Below are positions 12,701 to 22,849 of a DNA stretch of 64,000 nucleotides, piece after piece. The first letter of the stretch is position 1, and every line of letters begins with the position of its first letter. The translations under genes were made by a program, and so were the position numbers. The DNA comes from Tenebrio molitor (taxonomy: Eukaryota; Arthropoda; Insecta; Coleoptera; Tenebrionidae), in the NCBI RefSeq assembly GCF_963966145.1, contig NC_091049.1, forward strand, positions 29,202,001 to 29,266,000, in the 5' to 3' direction. Under the pieces are notes generated by a model. It was given only the letters and a program-made list of their open reading frames with translations, was not told where the DNA came from and searched no databases.

Positions 12701-12935
12701 TCCTTATTTTATGGATATCTTAATTGAAAATAATGCAGATTTAAATGTTGTCGATGAGTCTTCTCGTACACCTCTCCACTACGCTTATCTAAATGGTTTT
12801 TGTGAAAAAGTCAAATCATTGTTGATTCAAAATGATATTCGTGTGTATATCCCAGACGAATTTGGTAGAACTCCATTACTCTATGCTTGTGAAAATCCGA
12901 AAATTTCATCCGATTGCATCGAAACGCCTTATCAA
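6759..12935 (+). pseudogene. Nuclease-like/NACHT/ankyrin gene, array copy 1 (disrupted)
   Basis: Exons: 6759-6767 (Met-Pro-Ser), 8037-8096 (20 codons) and 8527 to about 12935; both introns GT-AG, phase 0. Exon 3 opens with RGKDYEHLYIAHLIL and the nuclease-like signature FDDVVLEI...FQLKH. The NACHT part has Walker A NPGMGKST (about residue 606), Walker B WDGLDE and sensor TSR. Damage is visible by comparison with copies 2-4: an in-frame loss of 36 nt (12 residues) just after Walker A at about 10323; a deletion of some 50 nt at about 11077 between short TTCG repeats, removing the FCHNS...F motif and shifting frame so that frame 1 stops at 11196; and loss of everything after ankyrin repeat 11, where sequence changes abruptly to Polinton DNA. 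The shifted ankyrin frame (11103-13019) stays open into that foreign DNA. Start chosen from exon conservation; the window's longest frame would miss 45 residues. Confidence 0.85.
7116..7546. mobile_element. MITE in intron 1 of copy 1
   Basis: ATTATCCGTTCACCTGACAT on the left is mirrored by ATGTCAAGCGAACGGATAAT on the right, with the inverted match continuing through CCGCACTGT. The sequences on either side are contiguous in the intron of copy 3 (about 44885-45000, inverted), which supports a clean insertion. No coding capacity. Confidence 0.65.
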
Positions 12936-12939
12936 AAAA

Positions 12940-13404
12940 TTTTTCAAATTCTTCTTCGGCCTGCGGAGCCGTCTGCCAGTCTTCGTCTTTTATACTCCCA
13001 GCGGCATGCTGAGCACTAGTCCCTTTCAGGGACGCTTTGTAATCTGATTGAGATGTGTTTGCTTTGTGTTTAGATTTAATTTGTTTCTGTTTTTTGTTAT
13101 ATTGTTCTATGTTGTTTGATTTTTTGTTATGTTTAATTATTAATGTTTCACCAGTGAGAAATTTTATTTGATTCCTAATTGTGTTTTCACCAATTTTATT
13201 CTGTTTAGCAAACTCTTTTAAGGTAATATTTTTAGAAGTAGGATCTCCTTTTTGTGCTAAAAAATTTAATGCTAATTGTCTTGATCGCATATTATTTAAA
13301 TTCTTAACTGATGGAATACTAGACTCTGTTAACGTATAATCTTTTTTAATTATTATATTTATCTTTTGTTTAGCTGACTGTTCCCTTTTGGTATTATGAG
13401 CCAT
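12940..13404 (-). pseudogene. Polinton-associated ORF, C-terminus lost at junction
   Basis: Minus-strand frame starting at 13404, very basic (Lys/Asn/Gln rich), with a helix-turn-helix-like segment TLKEFAKQNKIGENTIRNQI and a low-complexity KKQKQIKSKHK stretch. Its end, DEDWQTAPQAEEEFEKFF, runs into the ankyrin gene on the opposite strand, so the native C-terminus is missing and the last 40 or so codons of the open frame are antisense ankyrin sequence. I do not recognise the protein; a DNA-binding role is only suggested by its composition. It starts 28 nt from the divergent zinc-finger ORF. Confidence 0.5.
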
Positions 13405-13432
13405 TTATTATGAAATAATATCTTTCTAATAA

Positions 13433-13714
13433 ATGGAGAGTGGAGAGACCGAATATTGTCAGATTGATCATGAACAAACATCTCCGAATAATGAGTCGTT
13501 ATTAAGAAAATGTTCCATTTGTCAAACCATAAAATCTCCTTCAAATTTTGTTAAAAGTAAAAATCAGAAATATGGAATCGGATACGTGTGTTGTGATTGT
13601 AAAAAAAGACGAAATGATAAATTTACTTGTAATATATGTATGTTTTATGGATGTACCGATACGATATAAAAAAAGACATTTCAAAAAAATATGGCATGAA
13701 AAATTAGAAAAATA
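13433..13714 (+). pseudogene. Zinc-finger ORF of the Polinton fragment, frameshifted
   Basis: Contains CSICQTIKSPSNF followed by CCDCKKRR, a pair of Cys-x2-Cys knuckles in a treble-clef-like spacing, then CNICMFYGC. The continuation appears in another frame as YKKRHFKKIWHEKLEKY, which would complete a C2H2-type finger, so a frameshift near 13665 is likely. A TA-flanked foldback element inserted at 13715. The encoded protein probably bound nucleic acid; no catalytic motif is recognised. Confidence 0.5.
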
Positions 13715-13716
13715 TA

Positions 13717-15059
13717 CAGTGAGCGGCAAAAGTATGGAATAAATTTCTTAAAAATTAAACAAAATTTTTTTCAAAAAAATCTTTGGACAGGTCAATTTTA
13801 GTTTATAAAAATACATATTTTAATATAAAATAAAATTACAAGCAGTCATTTGTTTTGGAGTTATGACGTCATCGATTATTTTTTTAAATGGATACCCCCT
13901 ATTTTTTTTCTTGATTATGATAGCCCTTTTAATTGTCTAAACGCCAGTGTAAAAATTTTGTTACCTTACATAAGGAAATTTTTGAGAAAAAAAATAATAA
14001 AGTTGGAAAAAATAAATTTTTTTCACGATCGGGAGTAGAAATCAACTTTTCGGATGTCAACATCGTGACAGAAGTAGAGCAAATGAAAACTCCCTAGGGA
14101 GCAAATATTTGCTCCCTAGGGAGTTTTCATTTTTTTGACAGTTGTGACAAAAATCTAATGGGAGTTTTCATTTTTTTTGACTGTTGTGACAAAAATCTAA
14201 TTGTGTTGTCAAGGCAACTACTAATTCCATTAAATTAATCGAAAGATGACAACTCATTTGTCATCATTTTTTTATTCTTAAAATTTGAGATTTTTGTGCT
14301 GTTTCTACTCCCTACCGTGAAAAAAATAGTATATATACTTCTGGAGAGAATGCTCATTTTTCCCTCGGTGCTTTGTAGCCCTCGGGCTTCGCCCTCTGGC
14401 TACAAACTGCACCTTAGGAAAAATCATGCATTTCTCTCCCTCAATATATAATATACTATTATAACGAACAAAAACAAGTCAAAAACTGTGTTAGTCAGTA
14501 CTTAAAATTATGGAATTAAATGTTTGAATTGCCATCCCCCAGCTTGTTGATAATAAGCAAGTTTATGAAGAAATTCCCCCTGTTTTAGTTTTATCCCAGC
14601 ACCCAATCAAAATTAAAATTTCTATACGTTGTGTTTTTGTTAAATGAGTCATTTTCGAAAACGTTTTGTAAAACAAATAACACATACGAATGAAATTGAC
14701 AGTAACATTTGACTGTTTGATTTACTTACTTGATTTTTTGACTTGTTTTTGTTCGTTATAAAATTAATTTTTTCCAACTTTATTTTTTTTTTTCTCAAAA
14801 ATTTCCTTATGTAAGACAACAAAATTTTTATACTGTCATTTAGACAATTAAAGGGGCTATCAGAATCAGAAAAATAGGGGGTTTCCATTTAAAAAAAGTA
14901 TCGATGACGTCATCACTCGAAAACAAATGACTGCTTGGAATTTTCTTTGGTACTAAAACATGTATTTTTATAAACTAAAATTGACCTGTCCAAAGATTTT
15001 TTTGAAAAAAATTTTGTTTAATTTTTAAGGAATTTATTCCATACTTTTGCCGCTCACTG
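13717..15059. mobile_element. Tc1/mariner-type foldback element, long terminal inverted repeats, TA duplication
   Basis: Left end CAGTGAGCGGCAAAAGTATG (13717) and right end CATACTTTTGCCGCTCACTG (ending 15059) are exact inverted repeats, and the match continues with few differences for about 320 bases. TA dinucleotides flank both ends (13715-13716, 15060-15061), as for Tc1/mariner insertion. The interior has no transposase; it contains a perfect palindrome around CTCCCTAGGGAGCAAATATT (about 14090-14122), a tandem duplication of a 40-base GGGAGTTTTCATTTTTTT unit, and a GC-rich hairpin with GTAGCCCTCGGGCTTCGCCC. It is a non-autonomous element, probably with nested insertions. Confidence 0.85.
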
Positions 15060-15116
15060 TATTAACGACTTAAAAGGATAACTTACTAAAACTTTCTAAA
15101 AATATAATTAATATAA

Positions 15117-15359
15117 TATCGTGTGTTCCAATAAAAACTCACTCGCAGTAAGCCATGACTATAGAGATAGATAGACTGGTCATGTCGATTTTAGGATCAC
15201 TGGAAGTAGTTCATTTGTTACTTACAAATTTTCATCATATTGTGAGTGACAGATAACCTATAAATTTACTTTAGTAGTTCATTTCACATCTGGTACTAAG
15301 ACATACTTCACTTTTGTCATGGCTTGCTGCGAGTGAGTTTTTTGTGGAACACACGATAT
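15117..15359. mobile_element. MITE with 40-bp terminal inverted repeats
   Basis: ATCGTGTGTTCCAATAAAAA and the next 25 bases at the left are mirrored by TTTTTTGTGGAACACACGAT at the right, including CTCACTCGCAG/CTGCGAGTGAG. Short ATAAT/TAATA repeats on both sides hide the exact target duplication. No coding capacity. Confidence 0.75.
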
Positions 15360-15463
15360 AATATACATATAATTAATTAATATAATATAATTAATTGAAC
15401 AAATTAATAAAGACAGTTCGTCTTCGACTCACGAGATAGCTTCGCTATCGAGTTCAGCGAAGC

Positions 15464-15495
15464 CTGGTGAAGCCAGCCCAGAGGCGAAGCCGAAG
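15464..15495 (+). repeat. GC-rich hairpin module, copy 1
   Basis: A 32-base GC-rich segment beginning CTGGTGAAGCCAG (able to fold as CTGG...CCAG) and ending GCGAAGCCGAAG. It is nearly the same as 16128-16159 and contrasts with the AT-rich coding DNA around it. Confidence 0.6.
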
Positions 15496-15516
15496 CCTCA
15501 CCATGAGCCGTCCTCG

Positions 15517-16040
15517 ATGGATAAATATTTTTTAACACCACGGACAAATAATGAGATTGTCCTAAATAAACTAAATTTAAAAAAATTAAAAACCATTGCA
15601 AAAAGACTGGGCTTAAGAAACTATTCACAATACAACTCGAAGACTAAATCAGACCTCATAAAATTAATTCTAAAAGAAGAGCTCGATGCTGGCGACTGGT
15701 TTAATAAATTAAGTAGACTCAATATTAAAAAATTAAAATCGATTGCTGAAAAACTAGTTATAAAAATAAAGCAAAATAGTAAAAAAACATGAAAATTTAA
15801 ATAGGTACTGTTCTTAAAGAAATCGAGTCGCAAAGTTTAGAGGAGTTATTATTAGAGGAAACCATGTCAAAAAACGAATAGACTCAGAATACAACGATAA
15901 AAGAATTAAGAAAAATTGCTAAAGAAAAGAATATCAAAGGTTACTCTAAAATGAAGAAGGCAGAATTATTACAAAAAATTAACGACCAACCGTTCGCTTT
16001 CGAAGATAGTTATTTTAGAGTTTTCAAAAAAATCTAAAAT
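15517..16040 (+). pseudogene. SAP/Rho-N-like DNA-binding ORF next to polymerase
   Basis: The open part (15517-15792) holds LKKLKTIAKRLGLRNYSQYN followed by KTKSDLIKLI, the helix-extended-helix pattern of SAP or Rho-N-like motifs, then a second partial repeat NIKKLKSIAEKLVI. After a stop, another frame (about 15875-15985) has ELRKIAKEKNIKGYSKMKKA, a third similar motif. The order suggests one broken protein with three small DNA-binding repeats, immediately before the polymerase. Whether it was fused to the polymerase N-terminus cannot be decided. Homology is by pattern only. Confidence 0.5.
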
Positions 16041-16119
16041 TAAAATAATAGAAGAAAAAACAAAAGCTGAATACACTAAAAAATGGAGAAGACACAAAGT
16101 TTACTATAAGGTTATATTA

Positions 16120-19100
16120 GTGGAAGACTGGCGGGGCCAGTCCAGAGGCAAAGCCGAAGATGAAGAAGCACCCGAGTCTGATCTTTCAGACATAATTATG
16201 AAAAAAATTACTGTCATTAGAGAGGATTTAAATGAAATGATTAAAATAGTAAAACTGAAAACAAATTTCAAAGAAGGAGATTTAATGAATATAATGATTA
16301 ATCATCCTGATCTTTGGAATCCTATTTCCACAGGGTTATCAAGAACTTCTGATATTGACAATTTATTAAACAAAATTCAAAGTATCTTAACTTCAAATCA
16401 AGATTTAGATATATACGGTTGCACATTTCATGCCGAAGTTGTTAATATGCCTAGAGGTGCTACTAATGCGAAAAGATTATTAAATATAACAGAAGACTCA
16501 CGAACAAAGAAAAGCATAACACCGATAAAAAACAAAGATAATTTATGTTGTCCAAGAGCTGTTATTGTTGGATTAACTTATCATATAAATATTATACTTG
16601 GTAGAGAATATGATCATAATGATATAAGATACATAAGAATGGGAAGAAATTTACAAACTACTTTAGCTCAAGAATCAACTTGGGGAATATAACAGAAATT
16701 ATTTTACTTTAGATGATATTGCGAATATAGAAAGATTATTAAATATTCAAATAAAAATCGTAGCAGCCGAATGTTTGAATTCTATAATATATTCAGGACT
16801 TGAAAAAGATGTAAAAGTTTATTTATATAAAAATGGAAATCATTTCGATACAATCAATAGTATGACAGGTTTCTACGGTCAGTCTTATTATTGTGAAAAA
16901 TGTGATAAACCATATCAAAATAAAGACGGACATAAATGCAAAACGAAGGATAAAATATGCGTAATGTGTTTCAAGTCTAATCAAATCACAAAGAAGACTC
17001 TTCAAAAAGAATATATTGTGAAAAATGTAATAGATATTACTTTAATCAAAAATGTTTAGAAAATCATTCAGAAGTTTGTGAAAGATTTCATAAATGCTTA
17101 AAGTGTAATAAAATACTCAAAAGATGTGATAAAATGGTTGACGAAGGTAAAAAAATGATTGAAGAAGGAAATAAAATAATTGAAGAAGGAAATAACAAGA
17201 AGGGTAATCAAATAATTAAAAAAGGTAACAAAATGATAGAAGAGGGTAGTAAAGAACACAGATGTGGATGGGAAAAATGTCGAAATTTTTATAAAGAAGT
17301 TGAAATATTAAAACATAAATGTTATATGCAATGGAAACGACAAAAAGGTGGAATCTGTCAAACAACAATGAAAGACGGTGATAAAATATACAAAGTAAAA
17401 GGCTGTGAAAACTGTAACAAAAAAGGTTGTACTAAAATATACTCTAAAGAAAAAATTAAAAACAAAAACTATTGGCTTTATCAATGCAAGAAATGCAAAA
17501 CCTGTGTTAAAAAACCGTTGGATGATGAAGAACCTTTTGTGTGTGTTGACTGTGGTTCTAGAAAGCATACAAATAATTGTACCTATACAGAAAAATATTT
17601 ATTCTTTGATTATGAAGCGATGCAAGAAACAGGCAAACACATCGCTAATTTAGTTATATCTCACGATTTTAGCGGAAATGTTAATTCTTTTAAGACTAAC
17701 GAAGATTTCTGTAAATGGTTAATTTCTAGAGATCATCGAGGACACACAGCTATTGCACATTATTCTAAAGGTTATGATTCTTACTTTATTCTAAAATATT
17801 GCGTTGAAAACGGTATTAAACCTTTCTGCGTATATAATGGATCTAAAATAATGTTAATGGAAATAAAATCAATTAATTTAAGAATTATTGATAGTAGTAA
17901 TTTTGTTCAAGGACCTTTAAAAAACTTCCCCAAAACATTCGGTCTAAAAGAACTTAAAAAAGGTTATTTTCCACATTTTTTCAATACAACAGAAAATCAG
18001 AACTATATTGGAAAAATACCTGATACAGAATACTATGGTGTTAATTCTATGAAACCAAAAGAAAGGGAAGAGTTTTTAGAGAATGGCATAAACAAAAAAG
18101 AAAAGAAAATTATTTGTTTGATTTTAAAAAAGAACTTTATGATTATTGTAATTCTGATGTTGATATATTAAGAAGAGGATGTCTTGAATTAAGAAATCAG
18201 TTTCTAGAAATTGAGAATATCAATCCTTTTAGGTATATTACTATTGCAGGTGTTTGCTTGGCTATATATAGATCAAGATATATTAAGAAAGATACAATAG
18301 CTGTTGTTGATAATCCGAAAAAAGATCAATATTCTCAACAATCAATTTCATGGTTAAATAGTTTTCATAATCCAAATATAAAACACGCATTAAACAATGG
18401 TGAAGTGAAAATATTTGGATCAAAAGTTGACGGATTTGATAAAAAATCCAATACTGTTTACCAATATCACGGGTGTTTTTGGCATGGTTGTACTAAATGT
18501 TATAGTTCAGATTTTATTAATAATAAGAATAAAACAACTATGGAAGATCTTTATGAGAAAACAATAGGAAGAAGCGAGGAATTAAAAAAAGCTGGTTATA
18601 ACTTAATAGAAATGTGGGAATGTGAGTGGACGAAGTCAAAAGAATATAAGAAAGAAATGAAACAAATTGAAGAAGAAATTAAGGAATTGGAAGAACTTAG
18701 TCCTAGAAAAGCATTCTTTGGAGGAAGAACGAATGCAACAAAATTGCGCGTTAAGGGGAAGAAAATGAAATATATAGATATTTGCAGTTTATATCCAACA
18801 GTACAATGTTACGATGATTATCCAGTTGGACATCCTACTAAACTATTCAAACCTCGTACGTATAATTCAGATTGGTATGGTTTAATAAAATGTGCAATTT
18901 TACCACCAAAAGGTTTGTATCACCCCGTTTTACCTGTTAAGAATAAAACCAAATCTGATGATGAAAAACTAACATTTCCATTATGTCAATTGTGCGCAAA
19001 ATTAAATAATCAAAAAGATAAATGTTCTCATACGGAATCTCAAAGAATTATCAGAGGAACCTGGTGTACCAACGAAGTAAAAAAAGCAGTTGAAAAGAGT

Positions 19101-20004
19101 TACAAAATAATAACTATTGATGAGGTTTGGCATTTTTACGAAAAATCATCAAATTTATTTAAAGGATATGTGAAAGCGTTCATGAAAATTAAATTAGAAA
19201 CAAGCCCTTGGCAGGATGATTTTGAATCAGAAGAAGAATATAGAAAAACCATAAAAGAAAATCTAGGTATTGGGTAAAATAGAAAATAACCCTGGAAAGA
19301 GGGCTGTTGCGAAAATATGCTTAAATTCCTTATGGGGTAAATTTGGGCAAAGACAAAATATGGGTGCAACAGAATATGTTACAGATGTTAGAAGGTTTTA
19401 TGAAATTTTATTAGACGAGAAACTTGATAATATACGTATAAACGATATAAATGAAAATATGTTACAAATTGATTATAAGTTAAAAGATTGCTATATAGAA
19501 AATGATTTCAATACCAATATATTTATAGCTGCTTTTACAACTGCAAACGCAAGACTAAGATTATACGAAATGTTAGATAAATTAGGAAAAAGCGTAGCAT
19601 ATTATGATACAGATAGTATTGTATATATAGATGATGGAAAAAACACTGTTAAAACAGGCTGTCTATTGGGACATTGGACAGACGAATTAGGTAAAGGCGT
19701 ATGGATAATAGACTGGATATCAACAGGCCCAAAAAGTTATTGTTATAAGACTAATACAGCTAAAGTTGTTTGTAGAATAAAAGGATTTACGTTAAATTAT
19801 GAAACGTCCGAAAAGATTAATTCCGATAGTATAAATAATATTTTAGAATACAAAGACAAAAAAATCAGTACACAATATAATCGAATTACCAGAGATTCTA
19901 AATTATAAAGAACTTTTAAATAAAATAGAAACAAAAGAATTTGGTTTTGTTTATGACAAGAGAATTATTCTAGAAAACGTTGATACAATACCGTTTGGAT
20001 ATTA
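16120..20004 (+). pseudogene. Protein-primed family-B DNA polymerase (pPolB), Polinton-type, multiply frameshifted
   Basis: Replicative polymerase of a Polinton-like element, broken into at least five frames (16120-16692, to 17059, 17134-18171, 18114-19277, 19270-19908, then to 20004). Motifs in order: N-terminal region with CCPRAVIVGL; a Cys-rich zinc-knuckle zone (YYCEKCDKPY, CVMCF) with an imperfect Glu-Glu-Gly-Asn repeat at 17150-17250; Exo I FDYEA (17605); Exo II HYSKGYDSYFIL (17758); Exo III YCNSDVDIL (about 18140); polymerase motif A DICSLYPTVQ (about 18780); motif B KICLNSLWGKFG (about 19315); motif C YYDTDSIVYID (about 19600); C-terminal IPFGY just before the stop at 20004. All catalytic signatures are readable, but the frameshifts and stops make it non-functional. 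Family-B with protein-primed (DNA_pol_B_2) affinity is strong; viral versus transposon origin is not separable here. Confidence 0.85.
16128..16159 (+). repeat. GC-rich hairpin module, copy 2, in coding frame
   Basis: Starts CTGGCGGGGCCAG and ends GCAAAGCCGAAG, matching 15464-15495 at most positions. It lies at the start of the polymerase frame and encodes a Gly/Arg/Glu-rich stretch. A weaker relative seems present on the minus strand near 12957-12990 (encoding the DWQTAPQAEEE segment). Confidence 0.55.
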
Positions 20005-20067
20005 ATTAGACAAAAAAGAAATTAAAGTAGAACACTGAGTGATGCAACATAATATCTCTCTTTTTAA

Positions 20068-20235
20068 AAAACATTATTAAAAAATATTTCGGAAGATAAC
20101 ATAATTATAAAGTTGAAAGAGAATGGAATATCTACAGTTTGTTGCATATCAAATGACGAAGAAATTCTGTTTGATCTGACAGAAGGTGAATTGTTGCGAA
20201 AAATTGCTGTGAAAAGTGAAAGAACTTGTGCATAA
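20068..20235 (+). other. Short unrecognised open stretch
   Basis: About 50 codons ending in a stop at 20235, with a hydrophilic composition (IIIKLKENGISTVCCISND, then EEILFDLTEGELLRKI). It has no ATG at its start and no recognised domain. It could be an exon or the tail of a Polinton gene. Position after the polymerase is all that can be said. Confidence 0.25.
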
Positions 20236-20489
20236 ATTCTTAAAATTTGTTTAAAATTGTTATTTTTGTTCTCTTCGATAAAGAAATGGAATATTATTGT
20301 ACTTTTTTTAAAAAACAAAGCGATTTCATAGGAATGTTATTTATCAACATAAAAGTTGCTCGATTTGATTTTCTGCATGCAACGTATGCAACTATTTATA
20401 CATACAACTGCGCGCGTCTCTTATTGATCTTGTTGGGACGCATTTCATTTTCGTGAACTGTCAATGGCGTGTGCTGAGAATAAGTAGGT

Positions 20490-20880
20490 ATAGTTTATTT
20501 TTTAATCAAAGAACCACAACACCGCAATTTACACACAAAATAGAGGTGGCAACATTGTACACTTTTGACATAGGGTGAAAAATCTCATCATATAAAAATT
20601 GAGGTTATTAGAGATATTAGTAGCGCAGCATGTTAATAAAGTTAGTAACAACGAATAACAACTAATTTGAGAGTTTAATAAATGCCTTACTTTGCGAGGC
20701 ATTTTTAATAACACGTTCAAATTTTATCTGCGAGTTTGCGTACTTTCAAGGACATTAAAAATGACAGACGTTGGCTGGTATAGCCAATAGATATCATTAA
20801 ATTCCCTAAATTTAGTAAAATTTTATATTTACAAACCTAAATCAACAGGTCGTGGTTCTTTGATTAAAAAATAGACTGTA
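20490..20880. mobile_element. MITE with ~30-bp inverted ends
   Basis: TTTTTTAATCAAAGAACCAC near the left end is mirrored by GTGGTTCTTTGATTAAAAAA near the right end, about 390 bases apart. No coding capacity. It lies directly before the 136-codon ORF. Confidence 0.65.
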
Positions 20881-20936
20881 CGTATTAAAAAACAATGATA
20901 AAAACCAATAAGTAGATAGTTTTTATTTTAGATAAA

Positions 20937-21347
20937 ATGGATATGAAAAAGTTGATAGAGGATTTTCGTCACTTCCAACGTGAACGACACCAACGAGAAA
21001 GACACAAGACCAAATTTGGAAGGAAGAAGATGTTAAGCTTCACCGTCTTGTTGTACGAAAGAAGAGGAGCTGATCAAGTTCTCCATGATGAACAAGCAAA
21101 CGTAACCGTAAGAGTGTACGAGGATCATATTAATTTTCTAATCAAAGATGAGAGAGTCATTTTGGCTCTTTATAATGCCAATATAATAACGTACGATGAC
21201 GGGGAACCTGATTCCGATGAGGAAAATGGCGTACCTACGGAAACTGCAACGCTAATAATATATCGAGAAGCGCAAAATGTAACACTAGTGTTTGGTGACT
21301 TGACGGAGAAAAGAAACTTCATTACAGCGCTGAGGAACCTACAGTGA
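20937..21347 (+). CDS. Unrecognised 136-aa protein, basic N-terminus, acidic loop
   Basis: An uninterrupted frame with more complex composition than the surrounding repeats. The N-terminus is rich in Arg/His/Lys (RHFQRERHQRERHKTKFGRK), followed by alternating hydrophobic residues suggesting beta strands (LSFTVLLYE, VTVRVYEDHINFLI, ATLIIYREAQNVTLVF), an acidic loop (DDGEPDSDEE) and a final helix (EKRNFITALRNL). The pattern resembles a small beta-barrel with a C-terminal helix, such as a PH-like fold, but this is a guess from pattern. TTTTATTTTAG just before could be a splice acceptor, so it may be a terminal exon. AATAAA occurs about 30 nt after the stop, inside a MITE end. No function assigned. 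Confidence 0.5.
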   Translation: MDMKKLIEDFRHFQRERHQRERHKTKFGRKKMLSFTVLLYERRGADQVLHDEQANVTVRVYEDHINFLIKDERVILALYNANIITYDDGEPDSDEENGVPTETATLIIYREAQNVTLVFGDLTEKRNFITALRNLQ

Positions 21348-21362
21348 GCAAATACATAATAT

Positions 21363-21584
21363 ATTATCCTTTTTTTTAATAAACAATGTAAGTGTCAAAA
21401 TGAGAAAGAATTTTATTTGTATGGTTTTAATTGAAGAAATTTCTGAACGAGGTGTATTGCTCACTCAAATCCGGGTACGTAATGTAAATCTAATTTCTCA
21501 ATTTTGCCTTTTAAGACGATATGAGCTACTTTTATAGGTACCCGATTTTGACACTGACATTGTTTATTTAAAAAAACGGATAAT
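21363..21584. mobile_element. MITE with ~38-bp inverted ends
   Basis: ATTATCCTTTTTTTTAATAA plus the next 19 bases (…ACAATGTAAGTGTCAAAA) is mirrored at 21545-21584 (…TTTTGACACTGACATTGTTTA). The left arm supplies the likely polyadenylation signal of the preceding ORF. Confidence 0.65.
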
Positions 21585-22600
21585 AGGTTTATTCATTATG
21601 TTTTATTCATTTTATAGGAGGGCAAACTCATCGGATTGCAGAACATCAACAAATTAAAAATTAAATTAAATTTTTTTTTTGTAAGAATAAAAACATTAAG
21701 TAAAATCAGTTGTCTAACTGTCTATTCTATTGTCTGTGGTTGAGACATAAATGTTCCAAATTAAAAACGGTAAAATCAGCAAAAAAACAAAGTGTTCTGA
21801 GGGGGCCTTCTAAATTTCGCACTTTTTGAATTACCTTGAAAATCAGGTTGTTTTCCTTAAAATGATTTTCCAGGCTAATACAGGGCTTTGAAAATCGGGG
21901 GTGCTTTCACGATTTTTTCTGCTTTTCTGTTCACCCTTGAAAATCGGGGTGTTTTCCTTAGAAGTGGGCAGTGTGCATAGGGGCCCTTATACTTTTTTAT
22001 TATATATTTTCATGGCAACTTATTCAGCTAACTCTGATATTTTTCTCATTTTTTCATTTTTCTATTAACAAAGGTGTATCATCAATAAAATAATAAATAA
22101 ATTATTCATAGTTTTATTTATGTCATGTGACCAAAAGTTGGCCAGTGACAGCACCGGGCTCTCAGGGGTTTTTTCGGGGCAGAGGGCGTGGGTTAGGATA
22201 TGGGCGCCAGGCAACCTTTTTGAGCTGGTTTCAAACTTGTCCAGTTGCCGGGACAAGTGCTCTGATCTTAAACGTCTAGGGAGCGTGAATTGATACTCGT
22301 TGATAATAAAATAAAATTGGGTTTATTCGGTCCAATGCAAAGTTCTCACACAAAATTGGTCGTGCTGTTTTAGTACTGGTTCACACGAGTGTGAGCACGG
22401 TTCGCATGTAACCAAATGAATAAAAATGCGGAACCAGTACCTTTAGATGGTCTTAAAATTTACGTGGTCTCAACCAGAAAAGCTTTTCTCTTACAATTGA
22501 CCGAAACTTAACTTAACAAGAAATCCTTAGACGAGTAATAAATGATTTTTAAAATCTGTGAAAGGAAACTCTCCCGAACCTTCAACTTCCTCCTGTAAAT
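21585..22600. other. Non-coding stretch, no recognisable feature
   Basis: AT-rich DNA with a few degenerate direct repeats (the phrase GAAAATCGGGG occurs twice near 21890-21945). Short open frames here have no recognisable motifs. Confidence 0.4.
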
Positions 22601-22843
22601 GCTAATGAAATTAACCCAAGGTCAAGGCTTGGTTTTCACCTTGACGATAAACGAAAATTGATTACTACAGGAAGGTGTGAAGTCGGTAAAGCTCCGAAAT
22701 TGAAATTGATTGCAAAAAAAAACGTTGACAAGAATTCTTACTGTTTTACAAAATACAAAAAAATTTACAAGGAAATGCAGAAATGCTTACGTGAGAAGCG
22801 GGAAATTCGAGGCGCTCAAATAAATGAAAATTGTCCGCAATAA
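22600..22843 (+). other. Unrecognised open stretch, possible transposon-protein fragment
   Basis: About 80 codons open to a stop at 22843; the last 61 begin at an ATT/ATC-type codon, not a clear ATG. Lys-rich helical composition (KKIYKEMQKCLREKREIRGA). No family recognised. It borders the GC-rich block. Confidence 0.25.
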
Positions 22844-22849
22844 GAGTGA

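Larger units (their letters stand above)
12935..20040. mobile_element. Polinton/Maverick-like element fragment, degenerate
   Basis: Homology to the ankyrin gene ends at about 12935 and an AT-rich block with its own genes begins: a minus-strand ORF with a helix-turn-helix-like segment, a divergently placed zinc-finger ORF, SAP-like motifs and a protein-primed family-B DNA polymerase. These suggest a Polinton/Maverick or related adintovirus-like element. No integrase, packaging ATPase, protease or capsid genes and no terminal inverted repeats are visible, so only a part is present. Two foldback elements (13717-15059, 15117-15359) inserted later. The right border is unclear; I place it after the polymerase stop at 20004. 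Confidence 0.65.
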
